Positions 1 through 7,916 are shown, counted from the first letter of the stretch. The stretch is 20,487 nucleotides of DNA from Ignavibacteria bacterium UBA7675 (GCA_002483085.1 DLHF01000016.1:6287-26773), one strand, 5' to 3'. The notes: generated by a model not told the origin, from the sequence alone. Translations and numbers: made by a program.

Positions 1-2
1 AT

Positions 3-95
3 GATAACTTCCAGCCGCCGCGTGATTATTCAGCCTTCATCGCCTGTGCTGCTTCTGGCCTTGCGCTTTCTATTGTGCAGGTAGCTCTTGTATAG
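3..95 (+). CDS. C-terminal end of an upstream protein (partial)
   Basis: The frame that enters the window at base 3 stays open to a TAG at 93-95. It encodes about 30 residues: a short polar stretch (DNFQPPRDY) followed by a hydrophobic run ending in SIVQVALV. That pattern looks like a C-terminal membrane-spanning helix. The other two forward frames stop at 2-4 (TGA) and 82-84 (TAG) and give less coherent peptides. The 5' part lies outside the window, so no function can be assigned. The call rests only on hydrophobicity and could be wrong; the stretch may be non-coding. Confidence 0.35.
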   Translation, partial: DNFQPPRDYSAFIACAASGLALSIVQVALV

Positions 96-159
96 CATAA
101 GCCGATGATATTTCACATGCTGCAGCGACGCCCGTGCTACGATGTTTTTTACTGCGCTT

Positions 160-218
160 CCGAAAATTTTTGCACGGCAGAAAAAAACTTACTATACTAT
201 GCCACCGAATTTTTGCAC
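160..218 (+). repeat. Direct repeat flanking the promoter (possible operator pair)
   Basis: CCGAAAATTTTTGCAC (160-175) and CCGAATTTTTGCAC (205-218) are near-identical and differ only by a two-base gap. The first overlaps the -35 box and the second sits at the predicted transcription start. Their centres are about 44 bp apart, close to four helical turns. This geometry suits a DNA-binding regulator, but the protein that would bind is unknown. Confidence 0.4.
170..198 (+). promoter_or_regulatory. Sigma70-like promoter
   Basis: TTGCAC at 170-175 and TATACT at 193-198 are separated by exactly 17 bases. The -10 box matches TATAAT at five of six positions; the -35 box keeps only the TTG. Transcription would start near 205 and give a leader of roughly 130 nt before the 339 start codon. 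No Bacteroidota-type TAnnTTTG element was found here, although TTTTTG just upstream could act as the -33 TTTG of that class. Confidence 0.4.
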
Positions 219-325
219 TACCCGAATATCACCTTTCGGCGGGAGCGATAGTTCGCGGGGAGGGCATATTCAACACCAATGCCCGTTGTTCTTCACAGTG
301 TATTCACCTACAACCTGATTTTTCT

Positions 326-332
326 GAAAGGA
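326..332 (+). promoter_or_regulatory. Ribosome-binding site that fixes the start at 339
   Basis: GAAAGGA lies six bases before ATG 339. The alternative in-frame ATG at 279 has no well-spaced Shine-Dalgarno (GGGGAGGG is about 14 bases away). It would also put 20 extra residues before the signal peptide and lies inside the 262-284 hairpin. Confidence 0.7.
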
Positions 333-338
333 TTTCCC

Positions 339-3300
339 ATGCAAACCATGTTGCGTATGAGGCGACCCGCTGCTTTTTTTCGCAGTGGAGCCGCAGGAAC
401 CATGCTGGTCGTTGTTTTGTGTATGACCTTTACAACGCAGCGCACACAGGCATTTTCCGATTCATTTTCCGACGGCGATTTTACATCTCCTGCGTGGACG
501 GGCGATGTTTCCAACTGGACGATAGTAGCAAACTCAAGCGCAGGCCCCGGGGCGTCGGGCTCGCAGACCTTGCGGCTGAACACAGCCACAGCAACGGCAG
601 GAGTGCAGCAGCTTCGCACACCCATCAGTACATGGGGAACGGCGCAGCAATGGTCGTTCTGGTTCGGACGGCGCACGCAATCGGCAACAGCGTCGAACAG
701 GCTGGTGTTTTGGTTGTACGCCAGTGAAGCTAGCCTTACAAGCGCGACAGTAGACGGCTATGCCTTGACATTTGGCGATGATGCTGGCGGCGATGAACTC
801 CGGCTGGTACGCATGGACAACGGCGCGGAGACTGTGCTGGCTACGAGTGCTACCGCCGTACCCAACAATGTTGTGGATTACGGCATATCCGTGCGCGTTG
901 TGCGAAGCGCTGCCGGAGCATGGCAGCTTTATACTTCCACACTCGCTACGCTTTCCAATGGCGGTGGTGTGGCTGCCAATGAGACAGATGTGCCGCTTTT
1001 TTTGCAAGCGACAGCAACAGACACCGTGTACACACCTTTGTCCGGTGGGTATGCTGGTATTGTTGCTAGCCATACATCGGGAGCCAACCCGCGCAGCAGT
1101 GTAGAGTTCGACCAGTTCTTACTCACCAGCGGCTTTGCTGTGCACTCAGTGAGCCCGGCGCCTAACGCGCTTCATATAACGGCTGGCAGCGACATTGCGA
1201 TTGCACTGACCTCTGCGCCGGATGCTGCGACAATCACCCCAGCAACTATGTGCATACACGGCTCTGTATCGGGTTCCCTCTCGGCGCGCGGTGTATTCTC
1301 TGTCGACGGCACCATTGCTACGTGGGCGCATCCCGATGTAGAGTTCGAGCCGGGGGAAATTATTACTGTTACTGCTACAGCAGGTGTACACAGCGAGGAG
1401 GGGGCGGCGATAGAACAGCCGTACACTTGGCAGTTCTCTATTGCTTCCGGCAGTGCTGCATTGCGATTTGGGCGGGTGTGGTCGCAGGGCGGAACATCTG
1501 CTTCTGTGGAAGAGGTGTGGACGGCTGATCTCAACAGCGACGGCGACCCGGATATCATAGAGAATAATGGATTGCTGCGCGTGCGGCTCAACGACGGCAC
1601 GGGTGTATGTACTACGGCATGGGAGGCACAAAAAGGGGGGCCGATTGCCCTTGCTGATATGAACAGCGATAGTATTTCCGACATTGTGGTTTCATCGGGT
1701 GGGGCAGCCGACGGCAACGAGCTTTTGCTCGGTAATGGCGATGGCACCTTTACTTCGGTGTGGAGCGAATTGCCAACAACTGCCACGCAAATAACGGCAC
1801 TTGTTGCTGGCGATTTTAATGGCGATGGTATGGTAGATGTGATAGAAAGCACTGGTGTAAATGGAAAACGGCTCTGGCTTGGCGCTGGCGACAGTACGAT
1901 GGTGCTCGGCTGGGTGGAATCCCCAGGAGACTACCGCCATTGTTCTGCAATGGTCGCTGGTGATTTCGACAACGACGGCGACTTGGACATATACGAAGGA
2001 AACGACGGCGGCAACAGTGGCAATCGGCTTTGGGCAAATGATGGTGCTGGCAATTTTGCAATAGCGTGGTCGGAAGGGTCGAATGGCAATTCTACTGTAT
2101 CGGTAGCTGCGGGCGATGTGGATGGCGATGGCGATCTCGATATTGTAGAAGGCACAGCTCAAGCGAACAGTGTGCGCGTGTGGGAAAACAACGGAAGTGG
2201 TGCGTTCAGCGAGGGCTGGGTGCAAACATCTGAATACCGCACCGAGCGAATTGCTCTTGCCGACATGGACGGCGATGGCGATGCCGACATCGTCCAAACG
2301 ACGGACGGTGATTCTACCATGATACTTGTCAACAATGGCACAGGACAGTGGACTACCACAACAGTTGTTCGCCAGCAGGGAATAACATCAATGCGCGGCC
2401 TTGCTATTGCCGATTTCGATGGCGACAACGATATGGACATGTACATTGCCGCCAGTAGTGGCAGCGCGCTCTGGCGAAACCTCACGCCGCCTGTACGCCT
2501 TGATGCTCAAGCGCCTGCTATGGCACAGAGCGGCGATGACATACCCATTGCGATAACTGTTGTCGATGCCAGCGGTGAGTTCCATCTCGCTACGGAAACA
2601 GCCCTCCGCGTGATGTACGACACAACAGCGCTGACGTGCATCGGCGGCTCGACGCAGATACTCATGCCTGGCGGCGCTGCAAGTACAACTGCTGTGCTCG
2701 CTTTTCGCGCCGAGATAGCTACCACGACGACAATCACCATTGCAGTGTCCACAGGCGAGCAAGTGCTTGCCACCACAGTGAGTGTGAGCATTATTCCGCT
2801 TTGCCAGGCTGTTGCTACTCATCTGCACGACGATGGGCCGGGATCGCTTCGGCGTTGCGTTGCTGCTGTGTGCAGCGGTGGAAGCGTGGTGTTTGCCACG
2901 ACGGGCACAATCTCTTTGCAGAATGGCGAAATCGCGATAACGCGAAATGTCGCGGTCGATGGAACAAATGCCGATATCACTGTGTCGGGTGGCGATGCCA
3001 GCCGTGTTTTTTCAATAAGCAGTGGAGCACACGCAACACTTGCGAATGTAACACTGCAGCATGGCAATGCTGCAAACGGCAATGGCGGCAATCTGCTTGT
3101 GGTCGATGGTACATTGGCGATGGAGAATGTTGTTGTTGAGCATGGAAGCGCACTGCACGGTGGCGGCATGTATCTCGCTACGGGGAGTACAGTTTTGGCT
3201 TCCAATCTTATTATCCGCAATAATGCTGCTACCAACGGCGGGGGGGTGTATATCAGCTCTGGTTTATTGAGCATAGAAAAAGCCGTTGTAGCTGGTAATA

Positions 3301-5243
3301 TGGCCTTTGTCGACGGCGGTGGACTATACATTGCAGACAGCGCATATACAGTAAACACAACAATCGGCGGTAATACAGCAGAGCGAACTGGCGGCGGTGT
3401 GTACAGCACAGGAGCGTTTGCCTCTGTCGCTACTACGATCAGCGGTAATACAGCAAGCGACGGTGGCGGCGTTTTTACCGATAGCGGCTTATTCATGCCG
3501 ATCAGCACCATTCTCGCCGGTAATACTGCTGTGCTTGGTGCAGATATATCCCGAAACAGTGGTGAAATTTTGTCGGGAGGGTACAACCTTGTCGGTATCA
3601 CAGCAAGTGTATCCACGGAAACATGGCAGCCTGCCGACCGCCGCGATGTGCACGATCCGCAACTCGGGCCATTGCAAAACAACGGCGGTTTTGTGCCAAC
3701 GATGCGTCCACACCCGGCTTCACGAGCCATTGGCAACGGAGCCACGGTATTGCATTCGGATGCGCGAGGTTTTGTGCGCTCGTTGTCGCAAACCGATATT
3801 GGTGCTGTCCACACAAGCTATGGACTTGCTGCAACAGGGGGCTCTGCACAGAGCACGGCTCCCGGAAGTATGTTCCCAGAGCCACTCGCGATTGTACTCA
3901 CCGATGGCGGGCAGCCTGTATCCAACGCCGCAGTTGTATTTGTAGCGCCTTCGGCAAATAGTGTCACTGTCTTGTTCGCCAATGGCTCCACATCGCAGGT
4001 GTGCACGACGAATGCCGAGGGTGTTACTCACGCATGGGTGACAGCAGGAGCGACATCGGGAGTGGTTTCTGTGCGGACTCTTGGCGCAACCGGAGCCTGT
4101 TTTTCGCTTGTTGTTGCGGCTTATCCATCCGTAGTGCTGGCTGGTGCAACATCGGCATGTGCTTCTGCTATTGCGGAGTACAGTGTGCCAATAACCGAGG
4201 ATGCCGTGTATAGCTGGGCAGCAACAGGAGGGAGTATTATCGCGGGCGAGGGCACGCATCAGATTGCTGTACAGTGGGGGGATGCAGCCACAGGAATGAT
4301 AGCCGTCACGGCAACAAGTGCAAACCAGTACACCACGTCGAACAGTATGAGTGTTACTATCCATCCGCATCCCATTGCTACGGTACATGTTAGCGGCAGC
4401 ACGGCATTGTGTGCGGGGAATAGCGCGCTGCTAACAGCCTCGCCCGCAGGCATGACCTATCTTTGGTCGACCGGCGCAACCGGGCAGAGCATCACAGCTA
4501 CAACAAGCGGCAGCTATAGTGTGGTAATTACCAATGAGTATGGTTGTAGCATGCAGAGCCAGACCGAATCTGTCACCGTGTTGCCCCTTGTCGTTGATGT
4601 CCATGTACTGCTGGAGGGGGCGCACGCTGGCGGCGGAATCATGTCGACTTCTCTTGCCTCGCAGGGGCTTGTACCTGTGGAGCAGCCGTACAATGTTGCA
4701 CCGTTTGGCTATGCGGGCACGGAGATTATTTCAACAGCAGATACATCGGTGGTAGACTGGGTGCTTGTGGAAATTCGCACCAGCACGGCTTCGAGCACGG
4801 CAATCGCCCGCAAAGCAGCGTTGTTGCTGGCAGATGGCAGCGTTATAGAAAGCGACGGCAGCCCACTGCACTTTAGCCAGATGAACAGCAGCAGCAGGTA
4901 TCACATTGCCATTTATCACCGCAACCACCTTGGTGTCATAGGTGCTACGGCGACGGGAGCAGATACAACGTGCACATTGCATTACACCTTTACGGCAGAG
5001 GCGACAGCCGCGTATCAGGAGTTTATGGACGCGCAAAAGGAGCTCCTGCCCGGTAAGTGGGCAATGATGAGTGGCGATGCCGATGCCAGCGGTATCATTA
5101 ACGCTGTAGATCGCGTGGTCGTGCGTACTACTACTGGCCAGCCCGGATATCGCGCCGCCGATTTGTCGCTCGACGGTATAGTGAATGCAGCAGATCGCGT
5201 GATAGCGCGGAACAATAGATTCCTTACAAGCCAGGTGCCATAA
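339..5243 (+). CDS. Large secreted adhesin-like protein: lectin-like, FG-GAP propeller, beta-helix, dockerin-like C-terminus
   Basis: 1634 aa from ATG 339. Residues 1-39 form a signal peptide (RMRRP n-region, MLVVVLCMTF core, cleavage after TQA). Predicted domains in order: a lectin/LamG-like beta-sandwich (about 40-268); a Big_5-like domain (about 270-378); seven FG-GAP/VCBS repeats (about 380-717); an Ig-like domain (718-826); a right-handed beta-helix with GGG(V/M)Y repeats ending in a choice-of-anchor Q-like segment with LGPLQNNGG and TDIGAVH (827-1164); a Big_1-like domain (1164-1260); two PKD/Ig-like domains including YLWSTGATGQSI (1261-1417); and a C-terminal module with VVDWVLVEIR, YHRNHLGV and two dockerin-like loops (1418-1634). 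No catalytic residues are evident, so a cell-surface or secreted binding role is inferred. I recall similar C-termini in Bacteroidota proteins with cell-surface sorting; I see no classic type IX sorting domain beyond it. A terminator follows the gene. Confidence 0.9.
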   Translation: MQTMLRMRRPAAFFRSGAAGTMLVVVLCMTFTTQRTQAFSDSFSDGDFTSPAWTGDVSNWTIVANSSAGPGASGSQTLRLNTATATAGVQQLRTPISTWGTAQQWSFWFGRRTQSATASNRLVFWLYASEASLTSATVDGYALTFGDDAGGDELRLVRMDNGAETVLATSATAVPNNVVDYGISVRVVRSAAGAWQLYTSTLATLSNGGGVAANETDVPLFLQATATDTVYTPLSGGYAGIVASHTSGANPRSSVEFDQFLLTSGFAVHSVSPAPNALHITAGSDIAIALTSAPDAATITPATMCIHGSVSGSLSARGVFSVDGTIATWAHPDVEFEPGEIITVTATAGVHSEEGAAIEQPYTWQFSIASGSAALRFGRVWSQGGTSASVEEVWTADLNSDGDPDIIENNGLLRVRLNDGTGVCTTAWEAQKGGPIALADMNSDSISDIVVSSGGAADGNELLLGNGDGTFTSVWSELPTTATQITALVAGDFNGDGMVDVIESTGVNGKRLWLGAGDSTMVLGWVESPGDYRHCSAMVAGDFDNDGDLDIYEGNDGGNSGNRLWANDGAGNFAIAWSEGSNGNSTVSVAAGDVDGDGDLDIVEGTAQANSVRVWENNGSGAFSEGWVQTSEYRTERIALADMDGDGDADIVQTTDGDSTMILVNNGTGQWTTTTVVRQQGITSMRGLAIADFDGDNDMDMYIAASSGSALWRNLTPPVRLDAQAPAMAQSGDDIPIAITVVDASGEFHLATETALRVMYDTTALTCIGGSTQILMPGGAASTTAVLAFRAEIATTTTITIAVSTGEQVLATTVSVSIIPLCQAVATHLHDDGPGSLRRCVAAVCSGGSVVFATTGTISLQNGEIAITRNVAVDGTNADITVSGGDASRVFSISSGAHATLANVTLQHGNAANGNGGNLLVVDGTLAMENVVVEHGSALHGGGMYLATGSTVLASNLIIRNNAATNGGGVYISSGLLSIEKAVVAGNMAFVDGGGLYIADSAYTVNTTIGGNTAERTGGGVYSTGAFASVATTISGNTASDGGGVFTDSGLFMPISTILAGNTAVLGADISRNSGEILSGGYNLVGITASVSTETWQPADRRDVHDPQLGPLQNNGGFVPTMRPHPASRAIGNGATVLHSDARGFVRSLSQTDIGAVHTSYGLAATGGSAQSTAPGSMFPEPLAIVLTDGGQPVSNAAVVFVAPSANSVTVLFANGSTSQVCTTNAEGVTHAWVTAGATSGVVSVRTLGATGACFSLVVAAYPSVVLAGATSACASAIAEYSVPITEDAVYSWAATGGSIIAGEGTHQIAVQWGDAATGMIAVTATSANQYTTSNSMSVTIHPHPIATVHVSGSTALCAGNSALLTASPAGMTYLWSTGATGQSITATTSGSYSVVITNEYGCSMQSQTESVTVLPLVVDVHVLLEGAHAGGGIMSTSLASQGLVPVEQPYNVAPFGYAGTEIISTADTSVVDWVLVEIRTSTASSTAIARKAALLLADGSVIESDGSPLHFSQMNSSSRYHIAIYHRNHLGVIGATATGADTTCTLHYTFTAEATAAYQEFMDAQKELLPGKWAMMSGDADASGIINAVDRVVVRTTTGQPGYRAADLSLDGIVNAADRVIARNNRFLTSQVP
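1519..2490 (+). repeat. Seven FG-GAP/VCBS repeats forming one predicted seven-bladed propeller
   Basis: Within the 1634-aa protein, seven Asp-rich loops occur in sequence: DLNSDGDPD, DMNSDSISD, DFNGDGMVD, DFDNDGDLD, DVDGDGDLD, DMDGDGDAD and DFDGDNDMD. Each matches the DxDxDGxxD calcium-binding consensus of FG-GAP blades more or less well; the second and seventh lack the consensus glycine. The count of seven equals the blade number of integrin-alpha propellers. The repeats are far more diverged from each other than those of the giant protein downstream. Confidence 0.8.
2817..3810 (+). other. Right-handed beta-helix domain with choice-of-anchor Q-like end
   Basis: It opens with DDGPGSLRRCVAAV, like the SLR-type entry of choice-of-anchor Q / polymorphic outer membrane families. 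Short turns with GGN, GGGMYL, GGGVYI, GGGLYI, GGGVY and GGGVF follow at about 20-25 residue spacing, and these are typical of parallel beta-helix coils. The end (GGYNLVG, DPQLGPLQNNGG, ASRAIGNG, TDIGAVH) matches the usual closing of the choice-of-anchor Q region. Assigned from memory of family motifs. Confidence 0.7.
5064..5240 (+). other. Dockerin-like pair of calcium-loop motifs at the C-terminus
   Basis: Two EF-hand-like loops lie in tandem: DADASGIINAVDRVV and DLSLDGIVNAADRVI, both fitting DxDxxGxxNxxDR. The protein ends nine to ten residues later in SQVP. Such paired loops resemble type I dockerins but are common at the C-termini of secreted FCB-group proteins. No cohesin is visible in the window, so cellulosome assembly is not implied. 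Confidence 0.6.
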
Positions 5244-5265
5244 CACCTATTGTACCAGTACCGAC

Positions 5266-5315
5266 CCGCGCAGAGATACCATAAATGAGCGTCTCTGCGC
5301 GGACGGATGTTTTTT
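5266..5315 (+). terminator. Rho-independent terminator of the 1634-aa protein gene
   Basis: A perfect 11-bp stem, CCGCGCAGAGA (5266-5276) with TCTCTGCGCGG (5292-5302), encloses a 15-nt loop. Six T follow at 5310-5315 after a 7-nt gap. It lies 23 bases past the TAA at 5241-5243. The gap between stem and T-run is a little longer than usual. Confidence 0.75.
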
Positions 5316-5344
5316 ATTATCTTGTAGAAAATGTACAAGATAAT
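5316..5344 (+). repeat. Second perfect hairpin, between terminator and regulator gene
   Basis: ATTATCTTGTA (5316-5326) and TACAAGATAAT (5334-5344) are perfect 11-bp inverted arms around a 7-nt loop, directly after the terminator T-run. The right arm ends in GATAAT, a -10-like hexamer. The element could be a dyad operator or part of the promoter of the regulator that starts 55 bases downstream, or a tandem terminator. No T-run follows it, which speaks against the last option on the + strand. Confidence 0.55.
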
Positions 5345-5398
5345 GGAACTGTTCAAGGTTTTCTGTCGGAAATAGATGAGTAGTGTGGTCGAACAACT

Positions 5399-7630
5399 AT
5401 GAAGCGGGCGGAAAGTTATCACAAGAACAAGGCACAGACGAGGTATAGCGTGGTGCAAAGACCTACAACAATGGCAGAAACCGAAGACAGATGTAAAAAC
5501 ACATGTATGAGCGCACAGCAGCAACACGGCGATATTCGGCAGCAGATTGAGAAAGCACGAGGCATTAGAAAAATCGAGCTTCTTCATACATTGATAAGAG
5601 GTCTTTACCTGAACGATCCACGCAGTGCGTTGGAACTCGCTCTTGAGGCGCGTATGCTTGCGCTGAAACTGCTGCTACAACAGTGGAAAAAAGACGGTAG
5701 GAATGGCGACCACACCAATATTCAGAACATAACATCTGCCGCTGAGCTGTACCCTACATACACAAAAGTGCTCGCCGATAACTGCCTGAGAACTGGGCGT
5801 TGCTATACGTTACTTTCGGACTATCCGGCTGCGGATTCATACCTTGGGGATGCCCTTGTATTGTACCATACCCTGAAGGAGTATGATGGACAAATAGAGA
5901 CGCTCCAAGCCATTGCCCGTATCTCTATGAGACGTGGAGTATTCCACACCGCATTAGAATATTGCATGCAGGGCCTTGCATTGCGCGACAAAGCCACCGA
6001 TCAAGACTGCGTAGTAAACATCATAAAAACTACAGCCGATGTGTATTATTCTATGGCGCAAAACGAGAACGCTCTGGCGCATTACCAGCAGGCTATAGAG
6101 ATAGTAGGGCGCAAAAGTGCGGACAGATACAAGCGCCACATACTTGCCGGGTTTGGTATGACTTACACCGCCATGGGGCGCAACCACGAGGCCATAGAGT
6201 ATATGCAGCAAAGTCTGGCACTGATCCGAACTGCCGGGGATACAAGGGGGGAAGCCAATACGATGCTTCATCTGGCACGCGCATACTGGGGGCTGGGCGA
6301 ATATCAGCAGGCATTGGCTATCAACATAGAAGCACTGGCTATCGCCGAGGGGATTGAGGACCATCTTACGATGACCCATCTGCTCTGTAATACTGCCAAT
6401 ATCTATCTCGTGCTTGGCGACTATGGGACGGCCTATGAATACTACAACAAATCTATGAAAGCCGCTGAGGTCATAGAGTATGTGTCCGGGCAAGCTGCTG
6501 CGCTAGATGGCATGGCCATTCTCTACGGGGAGTGGAAAGAATACACATTGGCACTTGAGCATCTCAAGCAGTCATCCCATATCTATGAGATGAACAAGGA
6601 TGCTTTGGGTATGGCTGTGGTGACGGGTAATATGGGAACTGTGTACCAGAAGAGTGGCGACAACCAGCGGGCTCTTGAACACTTCCAAAGCTCTCTGATG
6701 CTGAGCCAGCAAATTGATGCTCATGAGGAGGAAATTGCAGCGTACTATAATCTTGGCAATATAGAGTATGCCAGTGAAGACTACGAACAAGCAGAGCATT
6801 TCTATCAGAAAGGGTTAGAGAAAAGCGAACAGACCCAAATGAAATCGAAAATCTTTCGCGGACAGTACTTGCTGGGGCGCACATATAGCCGACAAGGGAA
6901 AAACAATGAGGCGCGGGATTATTTGACCAAACTGCTCGACCATACCACCGAGTTCAATGACAAACACCTTCGGCTGGAAGTTCATCGTGAACTGGTAGAA
7001 CTATTTGAAAAAATAAACGAGTACGAACAGGCATTCCACCACTACCGGGGGTACCATAAGCTAGAGCGAGAAGTGTTCAGCGAGGAATCGCACGAGCGTA
7101 CAAAGAAGCTACAGGTGCTCCATCGTGTAGAGCAGGCCGAAAAACAACGAGAGATCTACCGCATTACGAGCGAGCACCTGCAACAGGAGAACGAAGGCCA
7201 GAAAAAGGAACTGGCGTCCAAAGCGATGTATCTCTCGCAGAAAAACGAACTGCTGGGTAAAATCAGAAAGACCCTGCGCACGATTGCACAGCGTGCAGAG
7301 CAGCCGACGGCTATAGCAATACAATCGGTTGTTCAAGATATTGAGGGGGCTCTGGCCGATGATCAAACATGGGAGGTGTTCAAAGAACAGTTCCAAAAAA
7401 TACAACAGCCTTTTATGCAGGCGCTTACAGAGCAGTGCTCGTCGCTTTCGCCATTAGAAGTGCGTGTGTGCGCGCTGATGAAGCTCAATCTTTCCAGCAA
7501 GGAAATAAGCCGTATTCTCAATGTAGCGCCGCGCAGTATTGAAATGTATCGCTATCGAATTCGCAAAAAGCTCGCGCTCGATGCTTCCGACAATCTCACC
7601 GCTTTTCTTATGCGATTAGAACATAAATAA
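5399..7630 (+). CDS. TPR-repeat transcription regulator with C-terminal LuxR-type HTH
   Basis: 743 aa from ATG 5399, without a signal peptide or membrane helix, so cytoplasmic. About 11 tetratricopeptide repeats cover residues 118-554, with clear A/G and Y/F signatures such as GEYQQALAINIEALAIAE and EDYEQAEHFYQKGLEKSE. A charged coiled coil follows (about 565-635, with ERTKKLQVLHRVEQAEKQRE). A LuxR/GerE-type helix-turn-helix lies at 681-743: LSPLEVRVCALMKLNLSSKEISRILNVAPRSIEMYRYRIRKKL. This layout is common in FCB-group regulators, where TPRs are thought to sense a protein partner; the signal here is unknown. No kinase or receiver domain is present. The start is uncertain: no start codon has a strong Shine-Dalgarno, and ATGs at 5471 and 5507 (residues 25 and 37) would still keep every domain. 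It may control one or both flanking surface-protein genes; that is inferred from position only. Confidence 0.88.
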   Translation: MKRAESYHKNKAQTRYSVVQRPTTMAETEDRCKNTCMSAQQQHGDIRQQIEKARGIRKIELLHTLIRGLYLNDPRSALELALEARMLALKLLLQQWKKDGRNGDHTNIQNITSAAELYPTYTKVLADNCLRTGRCYTLLSDYPAADSYLGDALVLYHTLKEYDGQIETLQAIARISMRRGVFHTALEYCMQGLALRDKATDQDCVVNIIKTTADVYYSMAQNENALAHYQQAIEIVGRKSADRYKRHILAGFGMTYTAMGRNHEAIEYMQQSLALIRTAGDTRGEANTMLHLARAYWGLGEYQQALAINIEALAIAEGIEDHLTMTHLLCNTANIYLVLGDYGTAYEYYNKSMKAAEVIEYVSGQAAALDGMAILYGEWKEYTLALEHLKQSSHIYEMNKDALGMAVVTGNMGTVYQKSGDNQRALEHFQSSLMLSQQIDAHEEEIAAYYNLGNIEYASEDYEQAEHFYQKGLEKSEQTQMKSKIFRGQYLLGRTYSRQGKNNEARDYLTKLLDHTTEFNDKHLRLEVHRELVELFEKINEYEQAFHHYRGYHKLEREVFSEESHERTKKLQVLHRVEQAEKQREIYRITSEHLQQENEGQKKELASKAMYLSQKNELLGKIRKTLRTIAQRAEQPTAIAIQSVVQDIEGALADDQTWEVFKEQFQKIQQPFMQALTEQCSSLSPLEVRVCALMKLNLSSKEISRILNVAPRSIEMYRYRIRKKLALDASDNLTAFLMRLEHK

Positions 7631-7728
7631 ATCGCCGAACAACTGCACTAGTTGACTCTATATCACACCGATACGATGCGGCACGGGCATCTCTGGGGCG
7701 TGCGTTTAGTTGCTGTCACCGGTTGCAT

Positions 7729-7903
7729 TTACCGTAAGAACGGTGCGAAGACGTTCGGCTCGTGGTTGGCCTCTGCTGCCCGCTTTTTCTGCGGCGGTTA
7801 TTGGCCAGCTCGTTCTTGCGATAGTAGTGCGGAAGGTGGGGTGAGCAACTACACGGCGGGTGGAAGTTATCATCGGCTGGTCCGCGCACCGTTCTTACGG
7901 TAA
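7729..7903. repeat. 19-bp perfect inverted repeat enclosing 137 bp
   Basis: TTACCGTAAGAACGGTGCG (7729-7747) is the exact reverse complement of 7885-7903. With a 3-nt bulge, four more pairs (GCAT 7725-7728 with ATGC 7907-7910) extend the stem. Each arm holds its own small palindrome (ACCGT/ACGGT around AAGA or TTCT). The interior offers further pairing: GGCC at both ends of a GC-rich hairpin (about 7768-7806) and GTAGT/ACTAC (7824-7828 and 7848-7852). It could be a structured RNA closed by a long stem, or a MITE-like element; no target-site duplication was seen. Confidence 0.6.
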
Positions 7904-7916
7904 CTGATGCGCGGAC
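7880..7916 (+). repeat. 9-bp hairpin overlapping the right arm of the long inverted repeat
   Basis: GTCCGCGCA (7880-7888) pairs perfectly with TGCGCGGAC (7908-7916). Between them lies CCGTTCTTACGG, itself a 4-bp hairpin. This local fold is mutually exclusive with pairing of the right arm to 7729-7747, so the region has two competing structures. No T-run follows, so it is not a standard terminator. Confidence 0.5.

Larger units (their letters stand above)
96..338 (+). promoter_or_regulatory. Upstream region and 5' leader of the 1634-aa secreted protein gene
   Basis: About 240 bases without a convincing gene. It contains an AT-rich promoter core near 160-200, a direct repeat around it, and a small inverted repeat CCGAA/TTCGG (222-226 and 235-239). 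A 6-bp hairpin GGGCAT/ATGCCC (262-267 and 279-284, 11-nt loop) follows, and then the ribosome-binding site. A run of six T at 145-150 has no convincing stem before it, so I do not call a terminator for the upstream gene. Confidence 0.5.

Noticed and set aside
262..288. H-type pseudoknot in the leader (loop CAAC 271-274 with GTTG 285-288 over the GGGCAT/ATGCCC stem)
   Set aside because: The loop that must cross the 6-bp stem would have zero nucleotides, which is sterically implausible.
279..338. ATG 279 as start of the first secreted protein
   Set aside because: ATG 339 has GAAAGGA at ideal spacing and gives a standard signal peptide; 279 adds 20 residues and has no well-placed ribosome site.
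134..727. Forward open frame overlapping the start of the first secreted protein
   Set aside because: It is out of frame with the well-supported protein, has no domain resemblance, and its composition is that of a shadow frame.
5064..5240. Cellulosomal dockerin
   Set aside because: The loops are dockerin-like, but no cohesin, carbohydrate-active enzyme or scaffoldin is present; similar C-termini occur in ordinary secreted proteins of this group.
7652..7903. Small TTG-start open frame in the intergenic region
   Set aside because: Unusual composition, no ribosome site, and it coincides with the long inverted repeat, which explains its sequence better.
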